A DNA stretch of 64,000 nt from Undaria pinnatifida (lineage: Eukaryota; Sar; Phaeophyceae; Laminariales; Alariaceae), in assembly GCA_012845835.1 (NCBI GenBank), contig JABAKD010000007.1, positions 11,205,511-11,269,510 of the forward strand, read 5' to 3'. This document shows, piece after piece, positions 10,129 through 20,814 of the stretch. The translations under genes were made by a program, and so were the position numbers. The first letter of the stretch is position 1, and every line of letters starts with the position of its first letter. The notes below the pieces were generated by a model. It had not been told where the DNA came from, did no database searches, and worked only from the letters and a program-made list of their open reading frames with translations.

Positions 10129-10761
10129 GGGGGGGGGGGGGGGGGGGGGGGTTGTAAACGCCAGTCAGTCAGCGAAAAGCGGGCAAGCCACACACTAACT
10201 ACAATATTAATACATGGGAGGCTCATGAGCGCTGGCAAAAGCATGAAAAAAAAACTGGGAGGGGTAGACTATATCGCTCGAAGTGATTAGCCAACAAAAT
10301 AAACAACTTCTGCCCGACCAAGTTAGTACTATTAATACTAAATATGTAATGCTGCTGTATGCACATTACCTGTTCATCTCCAACGGCGGGAGCGCAGAAA
10401 ATTGTAACGTGGAAAAAAAAAACACTACAAACAACGTTTGTTTTCAACTATCATAGAAATAAGTAGTGTGTCCCCAAAAAATCCTTGTGTGCTGCGATCG
10501 CTATATTTAGGCGGACGAACAGAAAAAGGTTAAAACACTGGTTCATACAGTACTGAAACCAATACACACTGCAGTATTTCGAGGGACCCACGTACTAATA
10601 TGTACATACCACATACCAGGTACATATAACGTCATACAATATGCCATTATTGGGAAAAACACGAGAAATAAGTCACGCGAAATAAATGCAACAATATCAA
10701 CCGTTATATGAAAAAAATCAACGACTGAGAGCGCCTAGTTAGCAGCGTATATATGCGAGCC
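10129..10761. other. G-run, then unrecognised sequence
   Basis: The G-run ends near 10,151. The rest has no recognised feature. CTGAGAGCGCCTA at 10,726 also occurs in the SINE2 body at 26,540, just before a GGTCGCCCCGG head. Confidence 0.35.
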
Positions 10762-11078
10762 GGTCGCCCCGGTGGCGTATCAGGTTAATCTCGAGCCTGG
10801 TATAGGTCAGTTTCGTGAGTTCGAGCCCCGCCGAGTGCATTATCGTATAAATTCGAAGTTGGGACTTTTTCTTGTGCACAAATTGACTCGCGGAAAGCGC
10901 GAGAGCGTGAGTTAGCAACACTCGATGACAAATCGACGAGCTGTGGGACTGCTGAACCCTATGCGCAATACAAAATGAAGGCAAGAATCGGGGGGGAGAA
11001 GGGACGACACCTGTGACCACGGCTTGTCCAGAAGCTGGACAGTAGAAGTGCGCGAAAAAAAAAAATATATATATATAT
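10762..11078 (+). mobile_element. SINE1, near full length
   Basis: It has the same head, body and A/TA tail as the 8,181 copy, with scattered substitutions. It is followed after 20 bases by a family A 3' end. Confidence 0.85.
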
Positions 11079-11097
11079 GCACATGCACAGCCTGCAG

Positions 11098-11150
11098 AAA
11101 TAAGTTTCAACGAAATCTTCGATCTCACAGCTGGAGCGTAAATTTATTTT
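11098..11150 (+). mobile_element. Family A, last 45 bases only
   Basis: It holds only TTCAACGAAATCTTCG, CTCACAGCTGGAG and the AT-rich tail, the shortest clear copy. It faces the next A copy tail to tail. Confidence 0.65.
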
Positions 11151-11159
11151 TGCAATAAG

Positions 11160-11492
11160 TATATTATATATATTATAAAAATTAAAATACACTCCACCTG
11201 TGAGATCGAAGATTTCGTCGAAACTCATCTTTGCAAGCTGTGTGTGATACTCCGATCGCGCGCATTACGAGTTGTGTGTCCTCATTAAGGATATAGGTCG
11301 GCGACTCCCCTTACAACTACAGTGTAGCTATCAGGGTCAACAGGATGATTTTAGTCAGTCTGTGCGCGGAAACTATAAAACCCGTTTCTGAGGGGGACAA
11401 AATCTGACAGCTGTGAAGGGAAAGGGGGGCCTGGTTTTGATCAAAAGCGAGCGGGTTTGGAGGGGGGCGGGGGGGGGGGGGGGGAAGGGGCA

Positions 11493-11505
<13 letters not shown>
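11160..11505 (-). mobile_element. Family A retroposon, about 340 bases
   Basis: It has an AT-rich end, the conserved block and a G-run. A segment of subrepeat 2 is missing compared with other copies (GTGAAGGGAAAGG joins directly to GGGGCCTGG). It ends at a (TA)n run. Confidence 0.7.
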
Positions 11506-11530
<25 letters not shown>

Positions 11531-12245
11531 CTTCCCTTGCTTTCTCTTGCTTAAACGCCCCACCTACTATCGAAATCCGCCAGAGTAATAAACACATCTA
11601 CGCCCTGGATATCGCCTCGTTATCGTTTCAGAGCCGTCCATGCCGCTGCTGCAATTCCCACCGACCCCCGTCCCCAACGCCCCCTCCTTCACCCACCACC
11701 CGCACCATCGCCCAGATCTAGCACATCGCGTATAGCCAACCCCTACATCTACTATGCGACCTGAAGCCCTCCCCCCACACCCCCGCCCCCCCCCCGTCAC
11801 ATTCCTCCCCCTCCCCCACAAGGAATATTTATAGTTTCCACGCGCAAATAGACCTGCCCCACCCGTCCCGTCCCCTCCCCCCCACCCCCCCCCCCCCTCC
11901 CCGCCCCTCTTTTGGTCAAAATTAGGCCCCCACGTCCTTAAACACTCCGCCCTCCCCTCACCGGATATTCGACTTACAGGATTCACTTCATAAACTGATG
12001 CATTTCCATCCACAGCTGTCAGATTTTGTCCCTCTCAGAAACGGGTTTTATAGTTTCGGCGCACAGACTGCCTAACATCAACCTGTTGACCCTGATAGCT
12101 ACACTGTAGTTGCAAGGAGAGTCGCCGACCTATATCCTTAATGAGGACATACAACCCGTAATACGCGCGATCGGAGTATAACACACAGCTTGCAAAGATG
12201 AGTTTCGACAAAATATTCGATCTCACAGCTGGAGTGTATTTAATT
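11506..12245 (+). mobile_element. Family A retroposon, long copy
   Basis: It starts after (TA)n and a T-run with CTTGCTTTCTCTTGC. It then runs through the GCCGTCCATGCCGCTGC, CACCATCGCC and CCCTACATCTAC blocks, two C-run-separated subrepeats and the conserved 3' block to CAGCTGGAGTGTATT. At about 735 bases it is a reference for the whole family. Confidence 0.8.
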
Positions 12246-12254
12246 TTTACCAGG

Positions 12255-12810
12255 TATAATATACCCCCCCCACCCCCCCCCCCCCCCCCTCGTACGCTCC
12301 GCCCTCTCCTCAATGGTTGTACGACTGACAGGATATACATGATAAACTGGTGCATTTTTCCAAAACCGTCAGATTTATCCCCTCAAAAGATATATAGTTT
12401 CCACGCACAGATTGAGCTGCCCCGCCCGTGCCCCCCCCCCCCCCCCCACCCCCTCTCGCTCCCTCTTGATAAAACCCAGACCCCCACGTTTTAAAAAACT
12501 CCGCCCTCCCCTCACCGGTTATTCGACTTACAGGATTCACCTGATAAACTGATGCATTTCCTTCCACAGCTATCAGATTTTATCCCCCTCAAAAACAAGT
12601 TTTATAGTTTCCGCGCACAGATTGACTAACATCACCTTATTGACCCTGATAAAGCTACACTGTAGTTCCACGGGTAGTCGCCGATCCATATCCCTAATGA
12701 GGACACAGAATCCGTAATACGCGTGATCGGAGTATCACACACAGCTTGCAAAGATGAGTTTCGACAAACACTTCGATCTCACAGCTGGAGAGTATTTTTA
12801 GTTTGATAAT
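12255..12810 (+). mobile_element. Family A retroposon, about 550 bases
   Basis: It is truncated at a C-run, then has both subrepeats and a complete 3' end. It lies head to tail after the previous copy. Confidence 0.75.
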
Positions 12811-13689
12811 ATATCAAGCGCTCAGAGACAGCCCCACGCGGTAGCCTGAGTGACCCGAGAAAATTTGTGTGGTTGACGGCAACTTACGCAGGTAGGCTTG
12901 TCTGAGCACGTCGGCTCTCGGTAGATTTCGACCCACCCGGGTATGCTTTATTATGCCCCCCTTGATTTTTGTTCGAGCCCCTTATGGATATACTATCGTG
13001 ACGTATTAAAGGTAGTTTCTTCTATCATACGATTAAAATGCTACAAAAAGGCTTACATATTCATCAAATTGTGAGACTTCTCGGAACAAGTAGGTAAAAA
13101 CGATAAAGGCAAGCAACCCAAGGGGGGCGGGGGGGAACCCGTTTTCCCCCAACGACCCCGCCCCCCTTGTCTTTCCCCCCCCCTCCCCTCCCCCCCCTTT
13201 GACCCCATTTCCCCCCCCCCATTCGTTTTTCAAACCTTCCACAGCTCATCACATGTCACCCGCAAATATGTCGGGACCCAGCTATCGCACTGATGAAACA
13301 CCTACTACTTCGTCAACATCAATGTATTTCCAACAAGCAGACTAATCATATAAATAACCCCTTCTTGTACACTTTTATTTTAAGGCTTCAACCCTAGCCT
13401 CACTCAGTATTTGTATTCAACCCACACCGTTTGGCAAAATAATAAATACACACAAAGTCAAACTATGAACAGTAACGGTATTATGAGTGTATTGTGATAC
13501 CGCTATAACCCATAGTTGCCATGGTTGGTTATCGCATGTTTATCTCCAGGGATAAGTATGCATTTAACCATACTTGACAAAACCCGCGAGGGGGAACGAT
13601 GAAATCCCAAAATTTCCTCGTAACTTCGTTCTTAGCCCCCGAAACGGTTTTCTCGGCGTACACAAATACTTTTTGCAGATGTGCACAAC
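12811..13689. other. unrecognised; G/C homopolymer cluster
   Basis: Between 13,117 and 13,222 there are alternating G-runs and C-runs. No gene or family is recognised in the rest. Confidence 0.35.
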
Positions 13690-14195
13690 AGCCCCCCCCC
13701 AGCCACTGGTTGTACGACTTACAGGATGTACATGATAAGCTGGTGCGTTCTTTCCAAAACCGTCAGATTTATCACCTCAAGGGGTTTATAGTTTCCTAGC
13801 ACAGATTGAGCTGCCCCGCCCGCCCCGCCCCTCCGCCCCCCCCCCCCCCTCCTGCTCCCTATTTATGAAACCCAGGTCCCCACGTCCTTCAAAACTCCGC
13901 CCTCCCCTCGCCGGATATTCGACTTACAGTATTCACTCGATAAACTGATGCATTTCCTTCCACAGCTGTCACATGTTGTCCCCCTAAGAAACGGGTTTTA
14001 TACTTTCCGCGCACAGACTGACTAACATCACCATGTTGACCCTGATAGCTACACTGTGGTTGCAAGGGGAGTCGCCGACCTATATCCTTAATGAGGACAC
14101 ATAACCCGTAATACGCGCGATCGGAGTATCACACACAGCTTACAAAGATGAATTTCGACAAACTCTTTGATCTCGCAGCTGGAGTGTATTTGTAT
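13690..14195 (+). mobile_element. Family A retroposon, about 500 bases
   Basis: It starts at a C-run in subrepeat 1 (CACTGGTTGTACGACTTAC), continues through subrepeat 2 and the conserved block, and ends CAGCTGGAGTGTATTTG. Confidence 0.75.
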
Positions 14196-14214
14196 TTTTT
14201 TAATACAGTGGGCG

Positions 14215-14400
14215 AATCTTGATGCGAGTCGACTCGAGGTCAGGGAAGAACGGGCTAGACAGAGTCCTTTCGCTATCAAAGATGAAGGCGCGTACGGAGA
14301 GGGGAGGGGGGAGAGGAGCCTGATTAGTGACCCCAGATCCAAGTTACCAACCTACGTAGACAGGAAGGGGGGGAGGGAAGAAGGAGGAGAACGAAACATG
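14215..14400 (+). mobile_element. SINE2 body fragment
   Basis: GAAGGCGCGTACGGAGAGG, GGGGGGAGAGGAGCCTG and GACCCCAGATCCAAG align with the SINE2 body at 26,650-26,710. No head is present. Confidence 0.45.
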
Positions 14401-14522
14401 TGAAAAGAAACATAGAAGAGAGAAAGGGTTAATAGAGGAACGAAAAAAAAAAGGGTTTCGGGGCAAAGTACTAGGACTTTCGCGTGTGATATCATTTTGT
14501 GACCTTAGGCCATCTCCTAGAG

Positions 14523-14775
14523 TCATCCGACGATGGTAGTGTGAGCAGGGGTTGCCCTGTTGGGCCCAAAATTTACATATATATTTAGCATGACGGGTTG
14601 AGCTCCTCGAGCGTGGAACCATTGGTTGGTACATAATGCTTTTTTACGAGTATATTTGTTTCATGATCTCTACCGGTAACGACGCATTGACAAGTTGGTC
14701 GGGTGTGTTTGAGTAGACGAAAAAACATTGCCTTCGAAGTCAGTCGTCGTGTTTCGGGTGAGCGAGATGGTGATG
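14523..14775 (+). mobile_element. TIR element J, partial copy
   Basis: GTTGAGCTCCTCGAGCGTGG, ACCATTGGTTGGTAC and CTTCGAAGTCAG ... TTTCGGGTGAG occur in the J order. The terminal motifs are decayed. Confidence 0.5.
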
Positions 14776-15336
14776 ACGATGATCATGATGGTGATGATAG
14801 TTAGCTTCTCATCATGTCATTGTGAGCGCTCAAGAAGATTGAACGTCTTCTTTTGCTGCACCCCTAATCGCCGTGGGAAGATCTTTAACACTCTTTCTGA
14901 CAGAACACGGCAAATACCAATACCGTTTCCATGTTTTGGACACATAAGCGCCACCTTCAAACAATCTCCTTCACAGGTGACATTAACAGACTTCTTCGGT
15001 GCCACCTCTGAAACTCTAAGCACCGAGACAAGAGCCTCGAGACGTCTCAGTGTTTCATAGACCTTTAATAAACTGCTCCGTCGTTCTTAGGATAAACTAC
15101 TCGTCAGTAATAGCAGAGGGTTTGTTCGGCCAGGGTGTAGTAGGTCAAGGGTGATTGGAGCTCTCCGCATGAGGGTTAACCCCTTTTGAGACCTCAAATT
15201 GGCGAAAACAAGAGTGACAATGGCTATTTTTCTCTTGCGTGGTGGATTTTCCTAATCCAAATCGTTTGGAACGTCGTTCGTTCCTGTTCCTTACCCCAAA
15301 AACTTCAGAATCCCTCGAGGCCACATATATATGACC
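14776..15336. other. unrecognised sequence
   Basis: A 110-codon frame (14,728-15,060, +) has a hydrophobic Met/Val-rich start, but it overlaps the J element end and lacks any family motif. I do not call a gene. Confidence 0.35.
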
Positions 15337-15645
15337 GGTCGCCCCGGTGGCGTATCAGGTTATCCTCGAGCCTGGTATAGGTCAGTTTCGTGAGTTCGAG
15401 CCCCGCCGAGTGCATACTCGTATAAATTCGTTGGGACATTTTCTCGTGGACAAATTGACTTGCGGAAAGCGCGAGAGCGTGAGTTAGCAACGTTCGATGA
15501 AAAATCGACGAGCAGTGGGATTGCTGAACCCTATGCGCGATAAAAATTGAAGGCAAGAACCGGGGAGGAGAAGGGATGACACCTGTGACCACGGCTTGTC
15601 CAGAAGTTGGAAAGTAAAAGTGTGCAAAATATATATATATATATG
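15337..15645 (+). mobile_element. SINE1, near full length
   Basis: It has the tRNA-like head with boxes A and B, the standard body, and a tail of TA repeats. Confidence 0.85.
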
Positions 15646-15854
15646 TTTGTTCACCTCGAGTCGCGCTTTCGTTTTTTTAGTCGAAATAACGGCTTTTGGG
15701 TGCTCAAAAGGTTAGACGCGTGTCGCGGTGGATAGAGGTGTTAAAGGTATACCATTTTTTGGCGATTTTTTGTCTGAATGGCAGCAGGGCTCCTTAACCC
15801 CCAAATCGTGGGCATGTCATTCGCGTTTTTCTTTTAGTTTATTTACGATTGAGT

Positions 15855-16122
15855 CTTCCCACGGTAAGGATTGCAGTTGTTGGATTAACTAACAGTAATG
15901 TTTGTGTCCGATTGAGCTCCTCACGTGAGGAACTACCGGTTAGTCATGAGTCCTTGGTCATTTCACGAGCATCTTAGTTCTAGTGTTGGACTAAGGCATA
16001 GACGCTTGGTCGGGTTGTGCGAACGAATGCCTTCGAAGTCATGTAGTATCGGGTGAGATGTTGAGCTCCTCAGGTGAGGACACCAGGGACTTCGTAGAAA
16101 CTCATGCACCCCCACCGTGGGA
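15855..16122 (+). mobile_element. TIR element J, best complete copy
   Basis: It starts TCCCACGGT and ends ACCGTGGGA, a perfect 9-bp inverted pair. Inside are TTGAGCTCCTCACGTGAGG (palindromic), GGTCGGGTTGTGCGAACG, CTTCGAAGTCATG and ATCGGGTGAGATG. It is 268 bases with no coding capacity. Relatives are at 61,750, 59,435, 32,561 and 14,523. Confidence 0.65.
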
Positions 16123-16204
16123 TGGCTGTATTTTGTCGCGTATACCTAGGCCATGGCTTTTGTTATTAATTGGTATGATTTTCACTACTCTTAAAAAAAT
16201 ACCT

Positions 16205-16385
16205 GTACATATTAGATAGCTACACAGTAGTTGCAAGGGGAGTCGCCGACCTATGTCCTTAATGAGGACACACACCCCGTGATACGCGCGATCGGAGTAT
16301 GAGTATCACACACAGCTTGCGAAGATCAGATGAATTTCGACAAAATATTCGATCTCACAGCTGGAGTGTATTTTGATTTCTATAA
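16205..16385 (+). mobile_element. Family A retroposon, about 175 bases
   Basis: It starts inside the conserved block (TAGCTACACAGTAGTTGC) and has the complete AT-rich end. TIR element B begins immediately after it. Confidence 0.75.
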
Positions 16386-16653
16386 GACCAAGGCTACGGT
16401 AGGGGGGGTACCCCCTTTTTCACTGGTGTGTTTGAGCCACTCGCACGAGTAGCTCTGTACCCTACGGATGAAGATGGTTTAGGCACTTGGTTTGGCGCAG
16501 CTTAGATCACCTTTTATTGCGGATTGATTTCGTCAATGAAAAACATAAAGAAAACGTAAGATTGCATAAGAACAAAGGGGTTACTCGCGCGAGTGACCCC
16601 TAGCCACTGAAATAAAAGGCCCAAAAGGGGACCCCCCTACCGTAGCCTGGGTC
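16386..16653 (+). mobile_element. TIR element B, best complete copy
   Basis: The left end GACCAAGGCTACGGTAGGGG is the inverse of the right end CCCCTACCGTAGCCTGGGTC with about one mismatch. Subterminal palindromes CTCGCACGAGTAG and CTCGCGCGAGTGACC lie inside each end. It is 268 bases, non-coding and non-autonomous. Confidence 0.75.
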
Positions 16654-16759
16654 ATAATAATAGTCTATTCATAATCAATTTTACTTTGTGAGTCAAAAAG
16701 TACCCCTCACGCGAGGAGCCTCGCAGAAAAATGCTATTTGAGTTACAATGATAAGCCTT

Positions 16760-16873
16760 GTTGGCGCACCTGCCATCAACCGTAGCATGACATGCGTCGG
16801 TGCACCTGCCATCAATCGTAGCGGGATATGTGTCGGTGCACCTGCCATCAATCGTAGCAGGGCATGTGTCTCG
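16760..16873 (-). repeat. 36-bp tandem repeat, three units
   Basis: GCACCTGCCATCAA begins at 16,766, 16,802 and 16,838. On the - strand the units read as a 12-residue motif of the form T-D-x-x-x-A-T-I/V-D-G-R-C. The period is a multiple of three and the changes are mild. It could be a small exon, but no gene model can be built around it. Confidence 0.7.
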
Positions 16874-16879
16874 GTATAA

Positions 16880-17290
16880 TACAATAGAGGTCCTCAAGTA
16901 AGCAGCCGCACCTCAGAAACAAAAATAAGCGCGCCCCTCCACCGTGTACGTCTACATACAGCATGATGCCACGACGGCTAACACTCCATGGATAAAGAAT
17001 CACGATGAATCCTGCTACTACTGCTGCTCTTATGTCCACGTCGGCTAAACAGGCTGCCAAATGGTATCTCGGGGGATCGCCAAACCAGAGCGGCGGATGG
17101 TTTCAAGGCAAGGTGGCGTGCGGAGAAGAACTTGTTACGGCATGCACACGAAGATGCCAAAACAAATGGCGAGAAGGAGGAGGGAGGGGGGGCAGGGGGT
17201 AGGCGTACGGATACCGCAGCGCGCTGTCAATGAAAGCAGAAAAGAGTTAGCAGGCCATGTAGCACGGCACCAGTGTTCTTAACATAGTAT
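16880..17290. other. unrecognised sequence
   Basis: Overlapping short frames only. No feature is recognised. Confidence 0.35.
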
Positions 17291-17394
17291 CCTCCCAGGT
17301 ATACATTCATGCGACCTGAAACCTTCTTGGGTTTGACCACCCCCCCCCTCGGGAGCCCCCCTCGTTTTGTTCTCTCCGGTCACCCCATCTAGAA

Positions 17395-18140
17395 TTACAA
17401 TCTTCCAGCAGAGAAATAACCATTACCAGACAGTGGATATCATCTCAATACCTTTTTAGCCATCCATGCCGTAGCTCCAATTCATGCCCGCCCCGCCCCA
17501 ACGCCCCCTCCTTCCCCACCACCCGCACCATCGTCTAGACCTAGCACCACCCGCTCCTAACAGAATACATTTGTGCCACCTAAAGCGGATGGAAATCCTC
17601 CATACCCCCCCCCCCCTCATTCGAACACTCCGCCTCCTCTCCTCGCCGGTTGTACGACTTACAGGATGTACATGAGAAACGGATGCATTCATTTCTACAA
17701 CCGTCAGATTTGTCCCCTTCAAGGATACCTGGTACATAGTTTCCGCGTAAAGATTGAGTTGCCCCCGCCCGCCCCCCCCCCCCCAATTCGCTCTAGTTCA
17801 AACACCGGCCCCACGCCCATATAATCTCCGCTCTCCCCTCACCGGTTATACGACTTACAGGATAAACTTGATAAGCTGATGCATTTCCTTCCACAGCTGT
17901 CAGATTTCGTCCCCCTCAGAAACGGGTTTTATAGTTTCCGCGCACACACTGCCTAACATCACCCTGTTGACCCTGGTACAAGCTACACTGTAGTTCCAAG
18001 GCGGCTCGGCACCCTATATCATTTATGAGGACACAAACTCAGCAATACGCGCGATCGAAGTATCACACACAGCTTGCCACGATGAGTTTCGACGGTAAAT
18101 CTTCAAATCTCACAACTGGATGGAGGAGTGTATTTTTTTT
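17395..18140 (+). mobile_element. Family A retroposon, long copy
   Basis: All blocks occur in order from CAGAGAAATAACCATTACC through two subrepeats to the AT-rich end. A scrap of the GCGACCTGAAACC block also lies at 17,310-17,330 with C-runs after it, so the 5' side may be rearranged or doubled. Confidence 0.75.
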
Positions 18141-18149
18141 ATATAATGT

Positions 18150-18250
18150 ACTACAGTAATGCGCGCGATCGGAGTATCACACACAGCTTGCAAAGATGAG
18201 TTTCGACGAAATCTTCGATCTCACAGCTGGAGTGTGTTTTCATTTTTTTA
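18150..18250 (+). mobile_element. Family A, last 100 bases
   Basis: It holds only GTAATGCGCGCGATCGG through CAGCTGGAGTGTG and the AT tail. It faces the next copy tail to tail. Confidence 0.75.
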
Positions 18251-18279
18251 ATATATTATATTAAACTATTGATACAACA

Positions 18280-18575
18280 GCAGCTGTGAGATCGACGATT
18301 TCGTCGAAACTCACATTTGCGAGTTGTTTGTTATACTCCGATCATCCGTATTGCTGGGTGTGTGTGATCTCATTAAGGACAAAGAAAAATAGCTCGACGA
18401 CTCCCCATAGAACTAGTATTTTTAATTGATCGTAACAGAGTCAACAGGGGATATTTAACAATGTGTGCACGGAAAATACAACAACACCCTTTTTATCATG
18501 TTATGGGGACAAAGTCTTACGGCTGTGGAATGCACCAGTTCGTTGCTACGTATGTCTTGTAGTCGCATGATCGAT
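18280..18575 (-). mobile_element. Family A retroposon, diverged copy
   Basis: The conserved block and part of subrepeat 2 are present at lower identity than in other copies. It ends near 18,575, where the LINE fragment begins. Confidence 0.6.
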
Positions 18576-18576
18576 T

Positions 18577-19692
18577 ATGAGGGGACTTACTTGCATCCGT
18601 ATAGCTATAACCCTAACAGGCAAAGTCGACGGACGGAGGGGGAAGGAGGGGGAGGGGGTGCAGAGACTGTGGGGTATGCTGTACGCGGGCGATGCGGGCA
18701 TCGTATCGCGATCATCAGAAGGTCTGGAGAGGATGATGACGACGATCGTGACTGCGTGTTCGTCGTTCGGGCTTACAGTATCCGAGGCAAAAACAGAGAT
18801 AATGTGCCTGGAAACCAAAAGCGGGGGGAAGGTGTCCTTCACGATCAATGCAGCCGGCCAGGTTTACAAACAAACAATCCAGTTTGTATACTTGGGCGGG
18901 GCTATCACCGCAGACAGAAACCTTAGCACTGAAATAACGCGGCATCTTCACAGGGCCTGGGCGTGTTTCCAACGGTACAAGATGGAAATCTATGATCGCC
19001 CGGGTGTGCGTTTATGGTTGAAGGTGCGGTTGCTGAAAGCTGAAGTGGTCGAGACACTGCTGTACGGTTGCATGACGTGGAGCCCGAAGAAGTCTGACTA
19101 TGACAGGCTACGTCGGGTTCACCACTCCATGCTCCTCCGATGCCTTGGATGGCGGAAACGGAAGCGCGACGACCACACCCTATCGTACGCCGACGCGCTT
19201 GCCCAGACAGATTCCGAGAGCGTTGAGGTGATAGTGCGCAAACGGAGGATTTTGTTTGCGGTATTTGTGGCACGCATGGGGGAGGAGCGTCTGCCACAGA
19301 GGGTGATGTTTGGGGAGTTTGTTGGGGGTAAAGGCTACTCAGGGGGGCAAGAGAAAGACTGGATGGATCATCTGAAGGAGGATATGTCGGTTTTTGGAAT
19401 GAAATTCGACGGATGGCGAAAGGCTGCTCAGAAGGCTGGCAGATGGTTTCGAAGAGTAGAGGAGGGGGCCGAGTTGTTCATGCGGAATTGGCATGAAACG
19501 GAGAGACGCAAAGCTGCAGAGCGACGCGCAAAGGCTGCGGCAGCGTCATCCACCGATGGCATCTCTAAGCGGCCGGGGGGAGGGGGAAGGGGGGGGGGCG
19601 GGGAGGGGACTGGGGGAGGGGGGGGATGGGGGAGAGGGAAAGAGAGGAAGGGGGGAGGGGCGGAAGGGGGAGCGTCATGCCCAAGAGACTGA
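18577..19692 (+). pseudogene. LINE-type reverse transcriptase, 3' fragment
   Basis: An open frame of 371 codons encodes the C-terminal part of a non-LTR (LINE) reverse transcriptase. The family match is clear from residue 30 on: LWGMLYAGDAGIVSRS is the catalytic motif region, followed by GLTVSEAKTEIMCL (thumb side), FVYLGGAIT, KAEVVETLLYGCMTW, and a C-terminal region with RRVHHSMLLRCLGW and RKRRILFAVFVARM. The usual F/Y-x-D-D catalytic motif here reads Y-A-G-D (residues 36-39), so the first aspartate is replaced by glycine and the enzyme should be dead. The endonuclease and the first half of the polymerase are missing, as in a 5'-truncated LINE. The first ATG is therefore only the start of an open stretch. 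The tail is Gly/Arg-rich over a G-rich tract. Codons are GC-rich and the frame is otherwise intact, so the insertion is not very old. Confidence 0.85.
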
Positions 19693-19870
19693 AGTCTGGG
19701 TTTGGCCATCATCGTATTGAAAGTTGTGGGCTTTCTAATGGCCATCACAAGATAGCATAAGACCGCCCTGACTTCTTCGCCATGTTGCGTTCTCTCCCAG
19801 GTGCCATTGATGATGGACGTGATACCCTCTGTTAGTCCAATGCCATCCTTAGCCAGTTCCTAGGGTCTGC
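19693..19870 (+). other. probable LINE 3' untranslated region
   Basis: This non-repetitive stretch follows the LINE stop codon and ends at a pyrimidine-rich tract. Its assignment to the LINE is by position only. Confidence 0.4.
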
Positions 19871-19874
19871 TAGT

Positions 19875-20078
19875 ACGACATTTTTCTTTCTTTTCTTTTT
19901 CTATTTCTTTTTTTCTTTTTTTCTCTTCTTCTTTCCTTGCTTTCCTGTCTTGTCTTTTCTTGCTTTTCTTGTCTTTTTCTTCTCTTTGCTTGCCTTTTTC
20001 GTCTTGTTTCGTTTTTTTCTTCTCTTTTCTTTCCGTTCCTTTATCTTCTTTTCTTTTCTTTGTTTCTTTTTCTCCAAT
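19875..20078. repeat. polypyrimidine (CTTTT-like) tract
   Basis: About 200 bases are almost only C and T on the + strand, in CTTTT and TTTCTT patterns. Such tracts can form triplex DNA. Confidence 0.8.
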
Positions 20079-20204
20079 TGACTTATGCCTGTCGTGCGTA
20101 CGCGTCGTGATAGAAACTACGTGTAATATATACGTGGTAGTCTTCCTTGGGTGGCAATCGGAATATTTGGTTTCTCCAGGCGTGAGTAGTGAGACGTATG
20201 CACC

Positions 20205-20422
20205 GGCCTGGACCTGGCACATCGTAGACTGACTCCCGATTTCATTTTTATATGTTTCTGGTGGAGGCATGAATTGCGTCAGCTGTGATATATGCGTGTA
20301 CCACCTTGGGTTGTGTGTGTTTTTCCCTGGGGTATTCCTCAGCTCCAGAGTGACTGGAGCCTGTCCTGTGACCACGGACTTGATTATGCGAGTTAATGTG
20401 AGAACAACAACAACAACATCTA
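20205..20422 (+). mobile_element. Retroposon H with CAA tail, copy 1
   Basis: It matches 25,030-25,300 (reverse) over about 200 bases: CTGGCACATCGTAGACTG, GGTGGAGGCATGAA, CAGCTGTGATATATGCGTG, TGACTGGAGCCTGTCCTGTG. It ends GCGAGTTAATGTGAGAACAA and then CAA repeats. A fixed 3' end with a simple-repeat tail and graded 5' ends fits a LINE-mobilised retroposon. Confidence 0.65.
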
Positions 20423-20812
20423 TGATGACCGGTGAGGCGACGGCAGGTATATACGGCGTGGATATATTATGGAATGTTTCTATTTATGCTAAATCAATTT
20501 TCTGGGCCCCTGGTTCGAGAGAAATTTGTCTTTTTGCTGATGCTCGGCTTTTGTTTTTTTTTTGCATTTTTTGTCTTTCATATTTCCTTGGGGGGGCGAC
20601 GGCGTCAGCACAGAAATCGAAGGCCGTTGTCGACGAGAATAGGAAGGAGGTGGCAAAACCGTGTGGCTAGCGCGTAGACTCGTCTAGGTGGCAGAGAGCC
20701 CCGTGAAACTATGCTGCCCCTTCTTCCTCTCAGTGGCACGATTATTAGGAGTAGTGAAATAATACCAGGGAGTTATCAGTTTCTTCCTTCTTCGCCTATT
20801 AGACTATACATA
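20423..20812. other. unrecognised sequence
   Basis: No feature is recognised. Confidence 0.35.
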
Positions 20813-20814
20813 AT

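Noticed and set aside
9860-10157. Gly/Pro-rich frames across G-runs (also in other family A copies)
   Set aside because: They are produced by G and C homopolymers inside family A.
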